Below, one piece after another: positions 51,231 through 61,082 of a stretch of DNA of 64,000 nt; position 1 is the stretch's first letter, and each line of letters starts with the position of its first letter. The translations under genes and the position numbers were made by a program. Below the pieces are notes generated by a model that searched no databases, was not told the origin of the DNA, and saw only the letters and a list, made by a program, of their open reading frames with translations. Source of the stretch: an uncultured Muribaculaceae bacterium (GTDB lineage Bacteria > Bacteroidota > Bacteroidia > Bacteroidales > Muribaculaceae); contig CAJURN010000007.1 in NCBI GenBank assembly GCA_910589055.1, forward strand, positions 1 through 64,000, in the 5' to 3' direction.

Positions 51231-51251
51231 CTGATGCTGTTATGTATACTC

Positions 51252-53252
51252 TCAGTCGCCCATTGTGCGAAGGAGTTCGTCGTTGTCGAGGGTGCGTTCC
51301 ATGCGGTCCTTGATAAATTCCATGGCTTCGATGGAATTGCGGTCGGACAGGAAGCGGCGAAGAATCCACATTCGGTTGAGTGTGTCGCTGCTGAGCAGGA
51401 GGTCGTCGCGGCGTGTGCTGGATGCCATGATGTCGACTGCGGGGAAGATGCGCTTGTTGGAGAGCTTGCGGTCGAGCTGAAGCTCCATATTGCCTGTTCC
51501 CTTGAATTCCTCGAAGATTACTTCGTCCATCTTGGAGCTTGTCTCGGTGAGGGCTGTGGCGATGATGGTGAGCGAGCCGCCGCCTTCGATGTTTCGGGCT
51601 GCTCCGAAGAAGCGTTTGGGCTTCTGGAGTGCGTTTGCGTCAACACCACCGGAGAGAATCTTGCCTGAAGCGGGCGAAACGGTGTTGTAGGCTCGTGCAA
51701 GACGTGTGATGGAGTCGAGAAGAATCACCACGTCGTGGCCGCACTCAACCATGCGTTTTGCCTTGTCGAGCACGATTCCTGCAATCTTGACGTGGCGGTC
51801 GGCAGGTTCGTCGAAAGTCGAGGCGATAACCTCGGCGTTGACGCTGCGTTGCATGTCGGTAACTTCCTCGGGACGTTCGTCGATGAGCAGAATCATGATG
51901 TAGGTCTCGGGATGGTTGGCAGCGATGGCATTGGCGATGTCTTTGAGCAGGAGGGTCTTACCTGTTTTCGGGGGTGCAACGATAAGGCCGCGCTGTCCTT
52001 TGCCGATAGGTGCGAACATGTCGACAACACGGGTCGAGAGTGTGCAACTGCGTCCCGAGGTGATGTTGAATTTCTCGTCGGGGAAGAGTGGGGTGAGGTG
52101 TTCGAAGGGCACACGGTCGCGGATAAACTCAAGCGAACGGCCGTTGACACGCTTTACGTCGGTCAGGGGGAAGTATTTTTCGCCTTCCTTGGGAGGACGG
52201 ATTGTGGCTTCAACCACGTCGCCGGCTTTGAGACCGTACATCTTGATTTGCGGCAGAGTCACATACACGTCGTCGGGCGATGCGAGATAGTTGAAATCGG
52301 CCGAGCGGAGGAAGCCGTATCCTTCGGGCACGATTTCGAGCACGCCTGTCATTTCAAGTATGCCGTCGAAGTCGTATCGGGGAGCCTGACGGGGTTTTTC
52401 CTGCTGCTGTTGCTGCTGGTTGAAGCGGTTTTTCTTGTTTTTCTTACCGCCCTGCTGCTGTTGGGGTTGCTGAGCGGGCTGTCCGGGTTCGGCAAGCACA
52501 ATGGGGGCGCTTGCTGCGGCAATTGCGGCTGCGCGTTCGGCCTCTTCTTTCTCGCGCTGGGAACGCGGAACGAATTTGCGGCCTTCGCTGCGGGGGAAGA
52601 AAGCTCCCAGGGAAATGTCCTTCGGACGGAAATCGGCCTTATTCTGTTCGTTGCGGGGCTGATTTTGGTTCGGCTGGGGAGCCTGTTCATTTTCAGTCGC
52701 AGGAGCTTGCGCTTCCACTGTCGGCTCTTCTGTCGCGCTTGACACCGGAGATTCCACGGGTTGGACGGGTTCGGTTTCTGCAACCGGAGCCTGGGCAGGC
52801 TGTTCGGCGGCAGGAGCCTCAGTGGCCTGGGCAACAGCTTCGGGAGCGGCTTCGGCCACTTTCTTGGGAGGGCGTCCGCGACGTTTCTTAACTACATTTT
52901 CAGGAGCATTGTCAGGCAGAGCCGGAGTTTCGGGAGCCTGAGCGTTTTCGACCGGTTCCTCAGCCACGGGTGCTGCGGAAGTCTGTGCGGCCTGATCTTC
53001 GGCAGGCTGTTTTTTCTTGCGTCCGCGTTTCTTGGGCTGGTTCTGGGAATCGTCGTTTTTGGGAGTCTGACCGGCAGCGCGTTCGCGTCGTGCGGCAGCC
53101 GAGGCCGACGCGCGGTCAATTGCCTGCTGGTCGAGGATACGGTAGACGAGCTCTTCTTTCTTGGTGGGGTCGATTTTTTTCAGGCCCATCTGTTCTGCGA
53201 CAGATTTGAGTTCGAGCTCCGACATTTCGTTAAGTTCGGAAATGTTGTACAT
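51252..53252 (-). CDS. rho: Transcription termination factor Rho with a long disordered insert
   Basis: A 666-residue RNA-dependent ATPase, about 250 residues longer than E. coli Rho. Residues 1-48 are the Rho_N helical domain (MYNISELNEMSELELK). About 48-295 is low-complexity sequence rich in Ala, Glu, Pro and Gln, with basic patches KKRGRKKK and KKRRGRPPKK and two Gln runs. From about 300 come the RNA-binding OB fold (PEGYGFLRSADFNYLASPDD), Walker A APPKTGKT (426-433), LLIDERPEEVTDM, the Q-loop region ILLDSITRLARAYN and the R-loop GSLTIIATALTETSSKMDEV. In Bacteroides thetaiotaomicron a comparable disordered region was shown to promote phase separation of Rho in the gut. Its long leader suggests autoregulation. 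Confidence 0.96.
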   Translation of the reverse strand: MYNISELNEMSELELKSVAEQMGLKKIDPTKKEELVYRILDQQAIDRASASAAARRERAAGQTPKNDDSQNQPKKRGRKKKQPAEDQAAQTSAAPVAEEPVENAQAPETPALPDNAPENVVKKRRGRPPKKVAEAAPEAVAQATEAPAAEQPAQAPVAETEPVQPVESPVSSATEEPTVEAQAPATENEQAPQPNQNQPRNEQNKADFRPKDISLGAFFPRSEGRKFVPRSQREKEEAERAAAIAAASAPIVLAEPGQPAQQPQQQQGGKKNKKNRFNQQQQQQEKPRQAPRYDFDGILEMTGVLEIVPEGYGFLRSADFNYLASPDDVYVTLPQIKMYGLKAGDVVEATIRPPKEGEKYFPLTDVKRVNGRSLEFIRDRVPFEHLTPLFPDEKFNITSGRSCTLSTRVVDMFAPIGKGQRGLIVAPPKTGKTLLLKDIANAIAANHPETYIMILLIDERPEEVTDMQRSVNAEVIASTFDEPADRHVKIAGIVLDKAKRMVECGHDVVILLDSITRLARAYNTVSPASGKILSGGVDANALQKPKRFFGAARNIEGGGSLTIIATALTETSSKMDEVIFEEFKGTGNMELQLDRKLSNKRIFPAVDIMASSTRRDDLLLSSDTLNRMWILRRFLSDRNSIEAMEFIKDRMERTLDNDELLRTMGD

Positions 53253-53490
53253 ATATGAATAAGGGGTATATTTTCAGGTCGCCTTTGCGAGATGTGTTTG
53301 GTTTTGTGTATCTTAATTATCGCGCAGTCGGCGGATAAACGTGAGGAATTTCTAAAATACGGGGAATTAAACAGAACGTTCCAACTTGTATGGGAATGTC
53401 ATGCTGAAAAGTAGCAACATGCCATTTTGTTGAAAAGCCATTAAATAAATGTGGTGGGGAGATTTATTATCGGCGAGCCACTTGCCGAAA
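53253..53490 (-). promoter_or_regulatory. Long leader of rho with a short upstream ORF
   Basis: From the predicted start near 53493 to the rho ATG the mRNA has about 240 untranslated bases, far more than other leaders here. It contains a 24-codon ORF at 53367-53441. Rho is known to control its own synthesis by termination in its leader in other bacteria. A pyrimidine-rich, poorly structured stretch after the small ORF (53260-53360 on the minus strand) could hold rut-like sites; this is inference. No other feature is seen in this gene-free region. Confidence 0.5.
53367..53441 (-). CDS. Possible 24-residue leader peptide upstream of rho
   Basis: ATG at 53441 to TAA at 53367 encodes a 24-residue peptide beginning MAFQQNGMLLLF and ending KLERSV. 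Three Leu codons in a row and further Met codons lie inside. No strong ribosome-binding site precedes it, but Bacteroidota rarely show one. Enteric bacteria have a leader peptide rhoL before rho; similarity to that is not claimed. It may be a chance ORF. Confidence 0.35.
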   Translation of the reverse strand: MAFQQNGMLLLFSMTFPYKLERSV

Positions 53491-53497
53491 TACGTTG

Positions 53498-53529
53498 CAA
53501 AGGTACAACGAATTTATTTAATAAACAAA
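53498..53529 (-). promoter_or_regulatory. Promoter of rho
   Basis: Minus-strand TTTG (53526-53529), 20 bases, TACCTTTG (53498-53505): a full consensus, placing the transcript start near 53493. Confidence 0.7.
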
Positions 53530-53590
53530 TATTCCCTCCCGAATGTTCGCCCGTAAAATCCTGTCGTCGGTAAAAAGGGTAAACCGTCAA

Positions 53591-54103
53591 TTAATCAAGC
53601 TCCATCATATCAAAGAACATCAGGCGTGTATGTTCATTTTCGTCTTTTTGTGTTAACCGAACGAAGCCATTTTTCTCGTAAAACTCCATTGCGGAGTGGT
53701 ATGCATCTACTGTAAGGAACCGGAATGATGAATAATTGCCATCATTATCAAGCATATCTTTAATAAGATTCATTAGATAGGTGCCGATTTTTTGTCCCCG
53801 ATGATTGGATGAAACTGCAAAGCGCCCAATTTTAACAGCCGGATAGCTGCTGAATTTCTTTCCATTAGGAAAACGGTCTTTTATTTTCTTCCACTGGCTG
53901 TTAGTTAATTCCTGCTTACTTATTTTGTCATTAAGCAAGCAGAAATATGCAGCAATATTTCCTTCGTCTTCAAGTATGAATGACTTGGCAATACGTTTCT
54001 TGAGAAAGCCTTTGGCATCCTCAACGAGAAAATTATTTAAGTCTGTATCCCCGCAGTCGAAATCTGTGAGTGGGTAATCTTCTGAAAGCCTGATAAGTTT
54101 CAT
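53591..54103 (-). CDS. GNAT-family N-acetyltransferase, probable toxin of a toxin-antitoxin pair
   Basis: A 170-residue acetyltransferase. The N-terminal pattern FDCGDTDLNNFLVEDA is typical of AtaT/TacT-like toxins that acetylate aminoacyl-tRNA. The acetyl-CoA loop is in AVSSNHRGQKIGTYLMN near 117 and the C-terminal FYEKNGFVRL strand-helix is intact. It starts one base after the stop of a 56-residue ORF, the arrangement of a two-gene toxin-antitoxin operon. The usual antitoxin of this toxin class is a ribbon-helix-helix DUF1778 protein; the partner here looks different. Both genes are more A/T-rich than the flanking rho and clpB. An ordinary protein acetyltransferase is the alternative. Confidence 0.82.
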   Translation of the reverse strand: MKLIRLSEDYPLTDFDCGDTDLNNFLVEDAKGFLKKRIAKSFILEDEGNIAAYFCLLNDKISKQELTNSQWKKIKDRFPNGKKFSSYPAVKIGRFAVSSNHRGQKIGTYLMNLIKDMLDNDGNYSSFRFLTVDAYHSAMEFYEKNGFVRLTQKDENEHTRLMFFDMMELD

Positions 54104-54104
54104 C

Positions 54105-54275
54105 TCAAATGCAGACAGTGATTACTTTTTTTGCTTCTCGGACAGCTTCCTTGAGTCTGCGTGAATTATCGGCACGTTGTTCTTTGGAAAGGCTTTCAAC
54201 CTGTCTCATCCTTTCCTCGAAACGTGCGGCATCATCGCCTGTCAAAATCGGGGTTTCTGCAATAGGTCTTGCCAT
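54105..54275 (-). CDS. Small 56-residue protein, probable antitoxin partner of the GNAT protein
   Basis: A short ORF from ATG at 54275 to TGA at 54105, beginning MARPIAETPILTGDDAARFE and then strongly charged and helical (RFEERMRQVESLSKEQ) to a short basic tail (REAKKVITVCI). The stop is one base before the GNAT start. I recall small 'MARPI-ETP-L' proteins next to GNAT genes in other Bacteroidota, which supports a real gene, but I cannot verify it here. A TATCTTTG box lies 28 bases upstream. Whether it neutralises the acetyltransferase or binds DNA is not visible; no ribbon-helix-helix pattern is obvious. Confidence 0.75.
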   Translation of the reverse strand: MARPIAETPILTGDDAARFEERMRQVESLSKEQRADNSRRLKEAVREAKKVITVCI

Positions 54276-54302
54276 GATTTTATTGTATTAATTATCTGTT
54301 TA

Positions 54303-54310
54303 CAAAGATA
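54303..54310 (-). promoter_or_regulatory. Possible -7 element of the antitoxin-GNAT operon
   Basis: Minus-strand TATCTTTG, 28 bases before the ATG at 54275. No TTTG at the expected -33 distance. Confidence 0.42.
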
Positions 54311-54333
54311 TAACAAATTTCTGATATAATTTG

Positions 54334-54367
54334 CTTGTTAATATATAAATCTTGTTAATATATAAAT
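54334..54367. repeat. Perfect 17-bp tandem duplication
   Basis: CTTGTTAATATATAAAT occurs twice without a gap (54334-54350 and 54351-54367), upstream of the antitoxin promoter and about 200 bases before clpB. It may be an operator pair or a simple slippage duplication. The rest of the gene-free span to 54569 is A/T-rich with no recognisable heat-shock element. Confidence 0.85.
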
Positions 54368-54569
54368 AATGTAGACGTGATATTAATTTGTTCGTTTTGG
54401 GTCTAGGGGGTGTGTAATTATGGCATGCGGGCATGACATTTTTGGCAAAGTTGTGGTGCGGCACGGGTTTTGCATCCGGGAGTACAAAACCAAATCAACG
54501 GCTTGCGTGTTTTAAGTTAAAATCTTCAATTGAAATTAAATTAAAATCGTATAATCTTATAATCACGTT

Positions 54570-57161
<2,592 letters not shown>

Positions 57162-57188
57162 TACTTCTTCCCTGAAGAAATAAATTCC

Positions 57189-57229
57189 AAAGGGCATGCG
57201 CGACAGACTTGTGGCGCATGCCCTTTTTT
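57189..57229 (+). terminator. Intrinsic terminator of clpB
   Basis: GGGCATGCGC (57192-57201) pairs with GCGCATGCCC (57214-57223), extended by A-T pairs, and is followed by a T-run. Confidence 0.93.
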
Positions 57230-57281
57230 CGGTTTTGTTACCATATTCGCCCATGATGCGGGATATTCCGGGAAGATGGAT

Positions 57282-57289
57282 TATATTTG
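57282..57289 (+). promoter_or_regulatory. Possible -7 element of the AraC-family gene
   Basis: TATATTTG ends 4 bases before the ATG at 57294, so transcription would start at or beside the start codon. No TTTG is present at -33. Confidence 0.4.
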
Positions 57290-57293
57290 CAGC

Positions 57294-58202
57294 ATGGAAC
57301 GGCAAAATGTTAATCTTGACTCAATTGACGCGTACAATAAACTGTACGGGCTTACAACGCATCATCCTCTCGTTACTGTGATTGACCTGAAAGAGGCCAC
57401 GCAGATTGTCAATCATGTGACAATCAATTACGGCGTGTATGCCCTCTTTCTGAAAAACGACACGAACTGCACCATAAAATACGGCAGGCGCAAATACGAC
57501 TATCAGGAAGGTACTGTCGTGAGCTTCTCGCCGGGGCAGGTGATTCATGTGGATATGGATAGCCCTCGGCTTGCTCCCGACGTGGTGGGGCTGATGTTTC
57601 ATCCCGATTTGATTTTCGGCACTCCGCTGGCCGATAAAATCCGGTCGTTTTCATTTTTCGACTATTCCGAGATGGAGGCACTGCATCTTTCGGAGGACGA
57701 ACGCAATCAATTTCTATTCTGTCTCCGTCAGATAAAAAATGAGATTGAGCATCCGGTCGATCATCATTCCGCCCCGCTTATCTCGGCCACAATACAGTTG
57801 TTGCTTGAGTACCTGCATCGGTTCTACGACCGTCAGTTTATCACTCGCCATAAGGTTAATTCGGAAATCGTGGCACGCTTCGAGCAGCAGTTGAAGGCGT
57901 ATTTTGCAAGCGATGTACGCAGTTCGGGGCTGCCCCCGGTGTCGTATTTCGCCGACAAAGCCAATCTTTCGGCCGGATATTTCTCTGATTTGATCCGCAA
58001 GGAGACAGGTACAAGTCCCAAAGACCTTATTTCACTGCACATCCTGTCGCTGGCGAAGCATCGTCTTGCCATAGGTTTTGACGACATAAGTCAGATTGCC
58101 TATGATTTAGGATTTGAATATCCCGCGCATTTCACGCGTATGTTCAAACGCATGACGGGTCAGAGTCCTACCGACTACCGGGCGCAGATTTCCAAGAATT
58201 AA
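57294..58202 (+). CDS. AraC-family transcriptional regulator
   Basis: A 302-residue regulator. An N-terminal cupin-like sensing domain (LTTHHPLVTVIDLKEA, VVSFSPGQVIHVD) precedes a C-terminal HTH_18 domain with LSAGYFSDLIRKETGTSP and the second helix-turn-helix ISQIAYDLGFEYPAHFTRMFKRMTG. The ATG at 57294 starts MERQNVNLDSIDAYN, as in related proteins; a reading from 57276 adds six residues and would span the -7 motif. It stands alone and its 3' end overlaps the convergent ferredoxin stop by 4 bases. Neighbouring genes do not reveal the target. Confidence 0.88.
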   Translation: MERQNVNLDSIDAYNKLYGLTTHHPLVTVIDLKEATQIVNHVTINYGVYALFLKNDTNCTIKYGRRKYDYQEGTVVSFSPGQVIHVDMDSPRLAPDVVGLMFHPDLIFGTPLADKIRSFSFFDYSEMEALHLSEDERNQFLFCLRQIKNEIEHPVDHHSAPLISATIQLLLEYLHRFYDRQFITRHKVNSEIVARFEQQLKAYFASDVRSSGLPPVSYFADKANLSAGYFSDLIRKETGTSPKDLISLHILSLAKHRLAIGFDDISQIAYDLGFEYPAHFTRMFKRMTGQSPTDYRAQISKN

Positions 58203-58414
58203 TTGGCGGATGGAGTGAAGCAGCCTTGCGGACATACTTTGACGCAACGGTTGCAACCTATGCAGTTGCCGTAGGTGAGAACGGAATGTTTGTGCCATAG
58301 TATGCTTACCTTGCGGATGGCGTGGCGGGGACATTCATCGACGCATTTCCAGCATGCGATGCAATTGCGCGACGAGAATCCGGGCTTGTTTTTTCGGGTC
58401 ATTATTTTTGTCAT
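58199..58414 (-). CDS. 2[4Fe-4S] ferredoxin-like protein
   Basis: A 71-residue protein with two cluster-binding motifs, CIACWKCVDECP and CIGCNRCVKVCP, in normal spacing for a bacterial two-cluster ferredoxin. Basic residues and a central LWHKHSVLTYG segment separate them. The ATG at 58414 overlaps the sigma-factor stop as ATGA, so it is translated with that gene. It may carry electrons or act as a redox partner of the sigma/membrane pair. Confidence 0.88.
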   Translation of the reverse strand: MTKIMTRKNKPGFSSRNCIACWKCVDECPRHAIRKVSILWHKHSVLTYGNCIGCNRCVKVCPQGCFTPSAN

Positions 58415-58968
58415 TGGTTTTGAATCAGATCTATGTACAGGTCATGAAAACGTTGCCGGAGGAATTTCACGGCATAGTGCTTGCGGGAGAGCAGTGTGGC
58501 GACCGGAATACCTGTCGCAGCGGATATTTCTTTGACGGGTATGCCATCGAACACTGTGAGGCAGAACACATCACTTTGTTCGGGGGGCAATTCGGCGAGA
58601 GCCATGTCAAGTTCCTCCCACACGAGTTTGCGCAGGTATTGGGTCTCCGGGGAGTCGGCATGAGAGTTGGCAAGTGTGTCGGAAATTTCGGCACAGATTA
58701 AATCCTCTTCCGCATCAATAAGGGAAAATGGAGTGGCTCCTTTTTTCCGCCACAGGTTCAGCACGGCATTACGCGCCACGCGGTAGAGCCATGACGAAAC
58801 CCGCTCGATTGCAACTTTTCCCTCAGTCTCAACTCTTGCGAGTTGATAAAAAACTTCCTGAAGGATGTCCTCGGCGTCTTCTTTGGAATTTACCTGCGAA
58901 CGGATGTAGCTCAACAGCTTGCCGGAGTACTCATGTACGACCGATTCAATCCGTTCATTCGGAGACAT
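58411..58968 (-). CDS. ECF-type RNA polymerase sigma factor
   Basis: A 185-residue sigma-70-family protein. Region 2 is recognised by YIRSQVNSKEDAEDILQEVF and WLYRVARNAVLNLWRKKG. Region 4 is recognised by LAELPPEQSDVFCLTVFDGI followed by KEISAATGIPVATLLSRKHY. The ATG at 58968 (MSPNERIESVVHEYS) is preferred to one at 59043, which adds a low-complexity head. It overlaps the end of the upstream membrane-protein gene by 14 bases and the ferredoxin start by 4, so the three form one unit. No classical anti-sigma FecR-like gene is present; the membrane protein may play that part. Confidence 0.9.
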   Translation of the reverse strand: MSPNERIESVVHEYSGKLLSYIRSQVNSKEDAEDILQEVFYQLARVETEGKVAIERVSSWLYRVARNAVLNLWRKKGATPFSLIDAEEDLICAEISDTLANSHADSPETQYLRKLVWEELDMALAELPPEQSDVFCLTVFDGIPVKEISAATGIPVATLLSRKHYAVKFLRQRFHDLYIDLIQNQ

Positions 58969-59320
58969 TGTCCTGCGTCTGATGTTCGTTGTGGAATCCG
59001 AAGTGAGCCCTTCTGCGAGCGATGAATTCCCGGCGCTGTTCATCGGTCATTCTGTGCCAGTGATGCCCCCAGTCGCTGTGGTGGGAGTGGTGCATTATCG
59101 CATGTATTCCGCCTCCGAACAAGAACAGTGCAAACAGTATTCCGGCCGACAGAATCTGCCCGAGAAAGAAAATCCCGAGGCTCTGCAAGAAGGTAAGCGC
59201 TGCAAATCCGCAGGCCGGTACGAGTATTGCGTTCCAGAGTGACATTACCGCAAATCCGGCCAAGCCGGGAAGTATAAGAAGAAATGTGAGTAGGAAAAAG
59301 AATATTTTTACTGCTTTCAT
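58955..59320 (-). CDS. Small membrane protein with a His-rich tail, cotranscribed with the ECF sigma factor
   Basis: A 121-residue protein starting MKAVKIFFFLLTFLLILPGL. Three or so hydrophobic segments (to about residue 75) are followed by a tail containing IHAIMHHSHHSDWGHHWHRM, nine His within twenty residues, and MTDEQRREFIARRRAHFGF. The tail could bind a metal ion such as zinc, nickel or copper. The position before an ECF sigma gene suggests a sensor or anti-sigma role, which is inference. A start at 59362 would add 14 residues lacking a membrane signal. Confidence 0.75.
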   Translation of the reverse strand: MKAVKIFFFLLTFLLILPGLAGFAVMSLWNAILVPACGFAALTFLQSLGIFFLGQILSAGILFALFLFGGGIHAIMHHSHHSDWGHHWHRMTDEQRREFIARRRAHFGFHNEHQTQDNVSE

Positions 59321-59401
59321 ATAGATTGGATTTTTAGAGGGTACTTTAATTGGTGGCGCCATTTGTTAAGACACGCATCAAAAGGAAATATTTTCAGGGA
59401 A

Positions 59402-59433
59402 TTTGCGGTTTAACATAAATTTGCATACCTTTG
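59402..59433 (+). promoter_or_regulatory. Promoter of the gene at 59453
   Basis: TTTG (59402-59405), 20 bases, TACCTTTG (59426-59433): full consensus, 19 bases before the ATG. Confidence 0.72.
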
Positions 59434-59452
59434 GCACTATGAATCCAAAGTT

Positions 59453-59878
59453 ATGAAAAAGATGCTTATTCGCGAAATTCCGGTCAATGGCCGTGTTGAG
59501 ATTTTAGGGCACACTTTCAGTGGCCTTATCGAAATAAAGCAGGCTGTGGCTACGTATGCCCGTGTGATGAACTCGACATTCGGGCGCCATGTGTTCACGG
59601 TCGAACCCCGGAAGTCTGTTCCGGGATTGCATATCCTCAATCTTTTTGAGCCATATCCCTGTTTCGACTCGGATGATTATGCAAGCGAGGATCGCGATTA
59701 TTGCAACTTCTTTTTCTCCCGAAAACCGTTTGAGAAAGCTGATATAGAGCGTCTTTCACGAATCAAGAAGGGCTTCAACAATTGCCTCGTGAATGATAAT
59801 ACTCCATTGGAGGCTCTGCCTGCCGTGTATTACAAAGGTGATGGCCCGGTAATGCTTCTTGCTGTTGAAGAAGAATAA
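59453..59878 (+). CDS. Hypothetical 141-residue soluble protein
   Basis: A protein I do not recognise. It begins MKKMLIREIPVNGRVEILGH, has no signal peptide or membrane segment, and carries an acidic middle (CFDSDDYASEDRDYCNFFF) and a C-terminal ALPAVYYKGDGPVMLLAVEE. A complete consensus promoter just upstream argues that it is expressed. It lies alone between the sigma-factor unit and phoH. Confidence 0.75.
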   Translation: MKKMLIREIPVNGRVEILGHTFSGLIEIKQAVATYARVMNSTFGRHVFTVEPRKSVPGLHILNLFEPYPCFDSDDYASEDRDYCNFFFSRKPFEKADIERLSRIKKGFNNCLVNDNTPLEALPAVYYKGDGPVMLLAVEEE

Positions 59879-59926
59879 TCAGGACTGGTACAGACAGATT
59901 TTGCCGCGTGAGGATTTTGTGTTTTA

Positions 59927-60922
59927 TTAATCTTCGGTGGCGTCAGCTTCTTTTTCGGCTTTCTCGGCTTCGCGGGCTGCTGCTGTCTCGGCATCGAAAT
60001 GTTCGTAGGCTTCGACTATGCGCTGCACGAGGTGGTGGCGGATAATGTCTTTTTTGCCAAATTCCACTTTTCCGATTCCCGGTACTCCGTCGAGCACGCG
60101 TAGAGCCTGCACGAGGCCTGACTGTGTTGCCCGAGGAAGGTCAATCTGCGTCACGTCGCCGGTGATAATCATCTTTGCGTTCATACCCAGACGGGTCAGG
60201 AACATCTTGATCTGATGTGTGGTAGTATTCTGAGCCTCGTCAAGCACGATTATGGCATCGTTGAGCGTACGACCGCGCATGAAGGCAAGCGGAGCAATCT
60301 GGATAACTTTCGTTTCCATGTATTCCTTCAGCTTCATTGCCGGAATCATGTCTTCGAGTGCATCATAGAGCGGCTGGAGATACGGGTCGATTTTATCTTT
60401 CATGTCGCCGGGAAGGAAGCCGAGTTTCTCTCCGGCTTCAACCGCCGGACGCGAGAGGATAATCTTCCGCGCCTCACGGTTTTTGAGGGCGCGCACGGCA
60501 AGGGCAATCGCTATGTATGTTTTTCCTGTTCCGGCCGGGCCGAGAGCGAATGTGAGGTCATTGTTGGCAAATGTCTCCACGAGGTTCTGCTGGTTGGGTG
60601 TGCGCCCCTGGATGGGTTTGCCGTTGATTCCGTAGATGATTACGTTGTCCTTCTTCAGCTCCTTTGGCGCTGCACCCTTCACGATGTCGATAATCACATC
60701 TTCGGGCAGGCTGTTGTAGCGTTCGGCATAGTCGGCAAGCTCCTTGATACGGGCTTCGAACTCCGCAGTTTCCTTATCCTCGCCGATTACGCGGATAACC
60801 GAGCCGCGCGCCGAGATACGGAGCTTGGGAAAGAGGTTCTTGATAAGTTGCATGTTGGAGTTGTTCACTCCGTAGAAACATGCCGGGTCAACCCCGTCGA
60901 CTATTACAATTCGTTCTATCAT
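59927..60922 (-). CDS. phoH: PhoH-family ATPase
   Basis: A 331-residue cytoplasmic protein of the PhoH/PhoL group. Walker A is in LGPAGTGKTYIAIALAVRAL near 132 and Walker B in AIIVLDEAQNTTTHQIKMFL near 228, with an N-terminal KH-like RNA-binding region (LKNLFPKLRISARGSVIRV-like: NLFPKLRISARGSVIRVIG). Bacterial PhoH-like proteins are linked to RNA metabolism and ribosome assembly. Length is usual; a charged Ala/Glu tail closes the protein. It is monocistronic. Confidence 0.93.
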   Translation of the reverse strand: MIERIVIVDGVDPACFYGVNNSNMQLIKNLFPKLRISARGSVIRVIGEDKETAEFEARIKELADYAERYNSLPEDVIIDIVKGAAPKELKKDNVIIYGINGKPIQGRTPNQQNLVETFANNDLTFALGPAGTGKTYIAIALAVRALKNREARKIILSRPAVEAGEKLGFLPGDMKDKIDPYLQPLYDALEDMIPAMKLKEYMETKVIQIAPLAFMRGRTLNDAIIVLDEAQNTTTHQIKMFLTRLGMNAKMIITGDVTQIDLPRATQSGLVQALRVLDGVPGIGKVEFGKKDIIRHHLVQRIVEAYEHFDAETAAAREAEKAEKEADATED

Positions 60923-60983
60923 GGATATTATTTCGTTCTTGGATTAGTTTAAACTTTTAGAGGTAATCGGGTTAAAAAGGCAA

Positions 60984-61075
60984 TTGCCTTCGGCAGGCAA
61001 GTAAACAGTACTTATGAGAAATTCAATCGACGAACTTTTTATCTTACCTTTTTGCCTTCTTTTACCTTTTTGCCT
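60984..61075. repeat. Small hairpin and duplicated 14-mer downstream of the 61.1-kb gene
   Basis: A short hairpin TTGCCT/AGGCAA (60984-60989 and 60995-61000) with a TCGGC loop, then two copies of TTACCTTTTTGCCT (61044-61057 and 61062-61075). They occupy the gap between the secreted-protein gene and phoH. They may act as a weak terminator for the leftward transcript. Confidence 0.45.
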
Positions 61076-61082
61076 GATTTCG

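Noticed and set aside
51103..51251. Glycine riboswitch before the glycine cleavage operon
   Set aside because: The predicted leader is only about 35 nt, and the rest of the gap is taken by the rho terminator. No aptamer-like repeat is seen.
51735..52742. 335-codon open frame on the plus strand
   Set aside because: Antisense to rho; the low-complexity insert yields Leu/Phe-rich antisense sequence.
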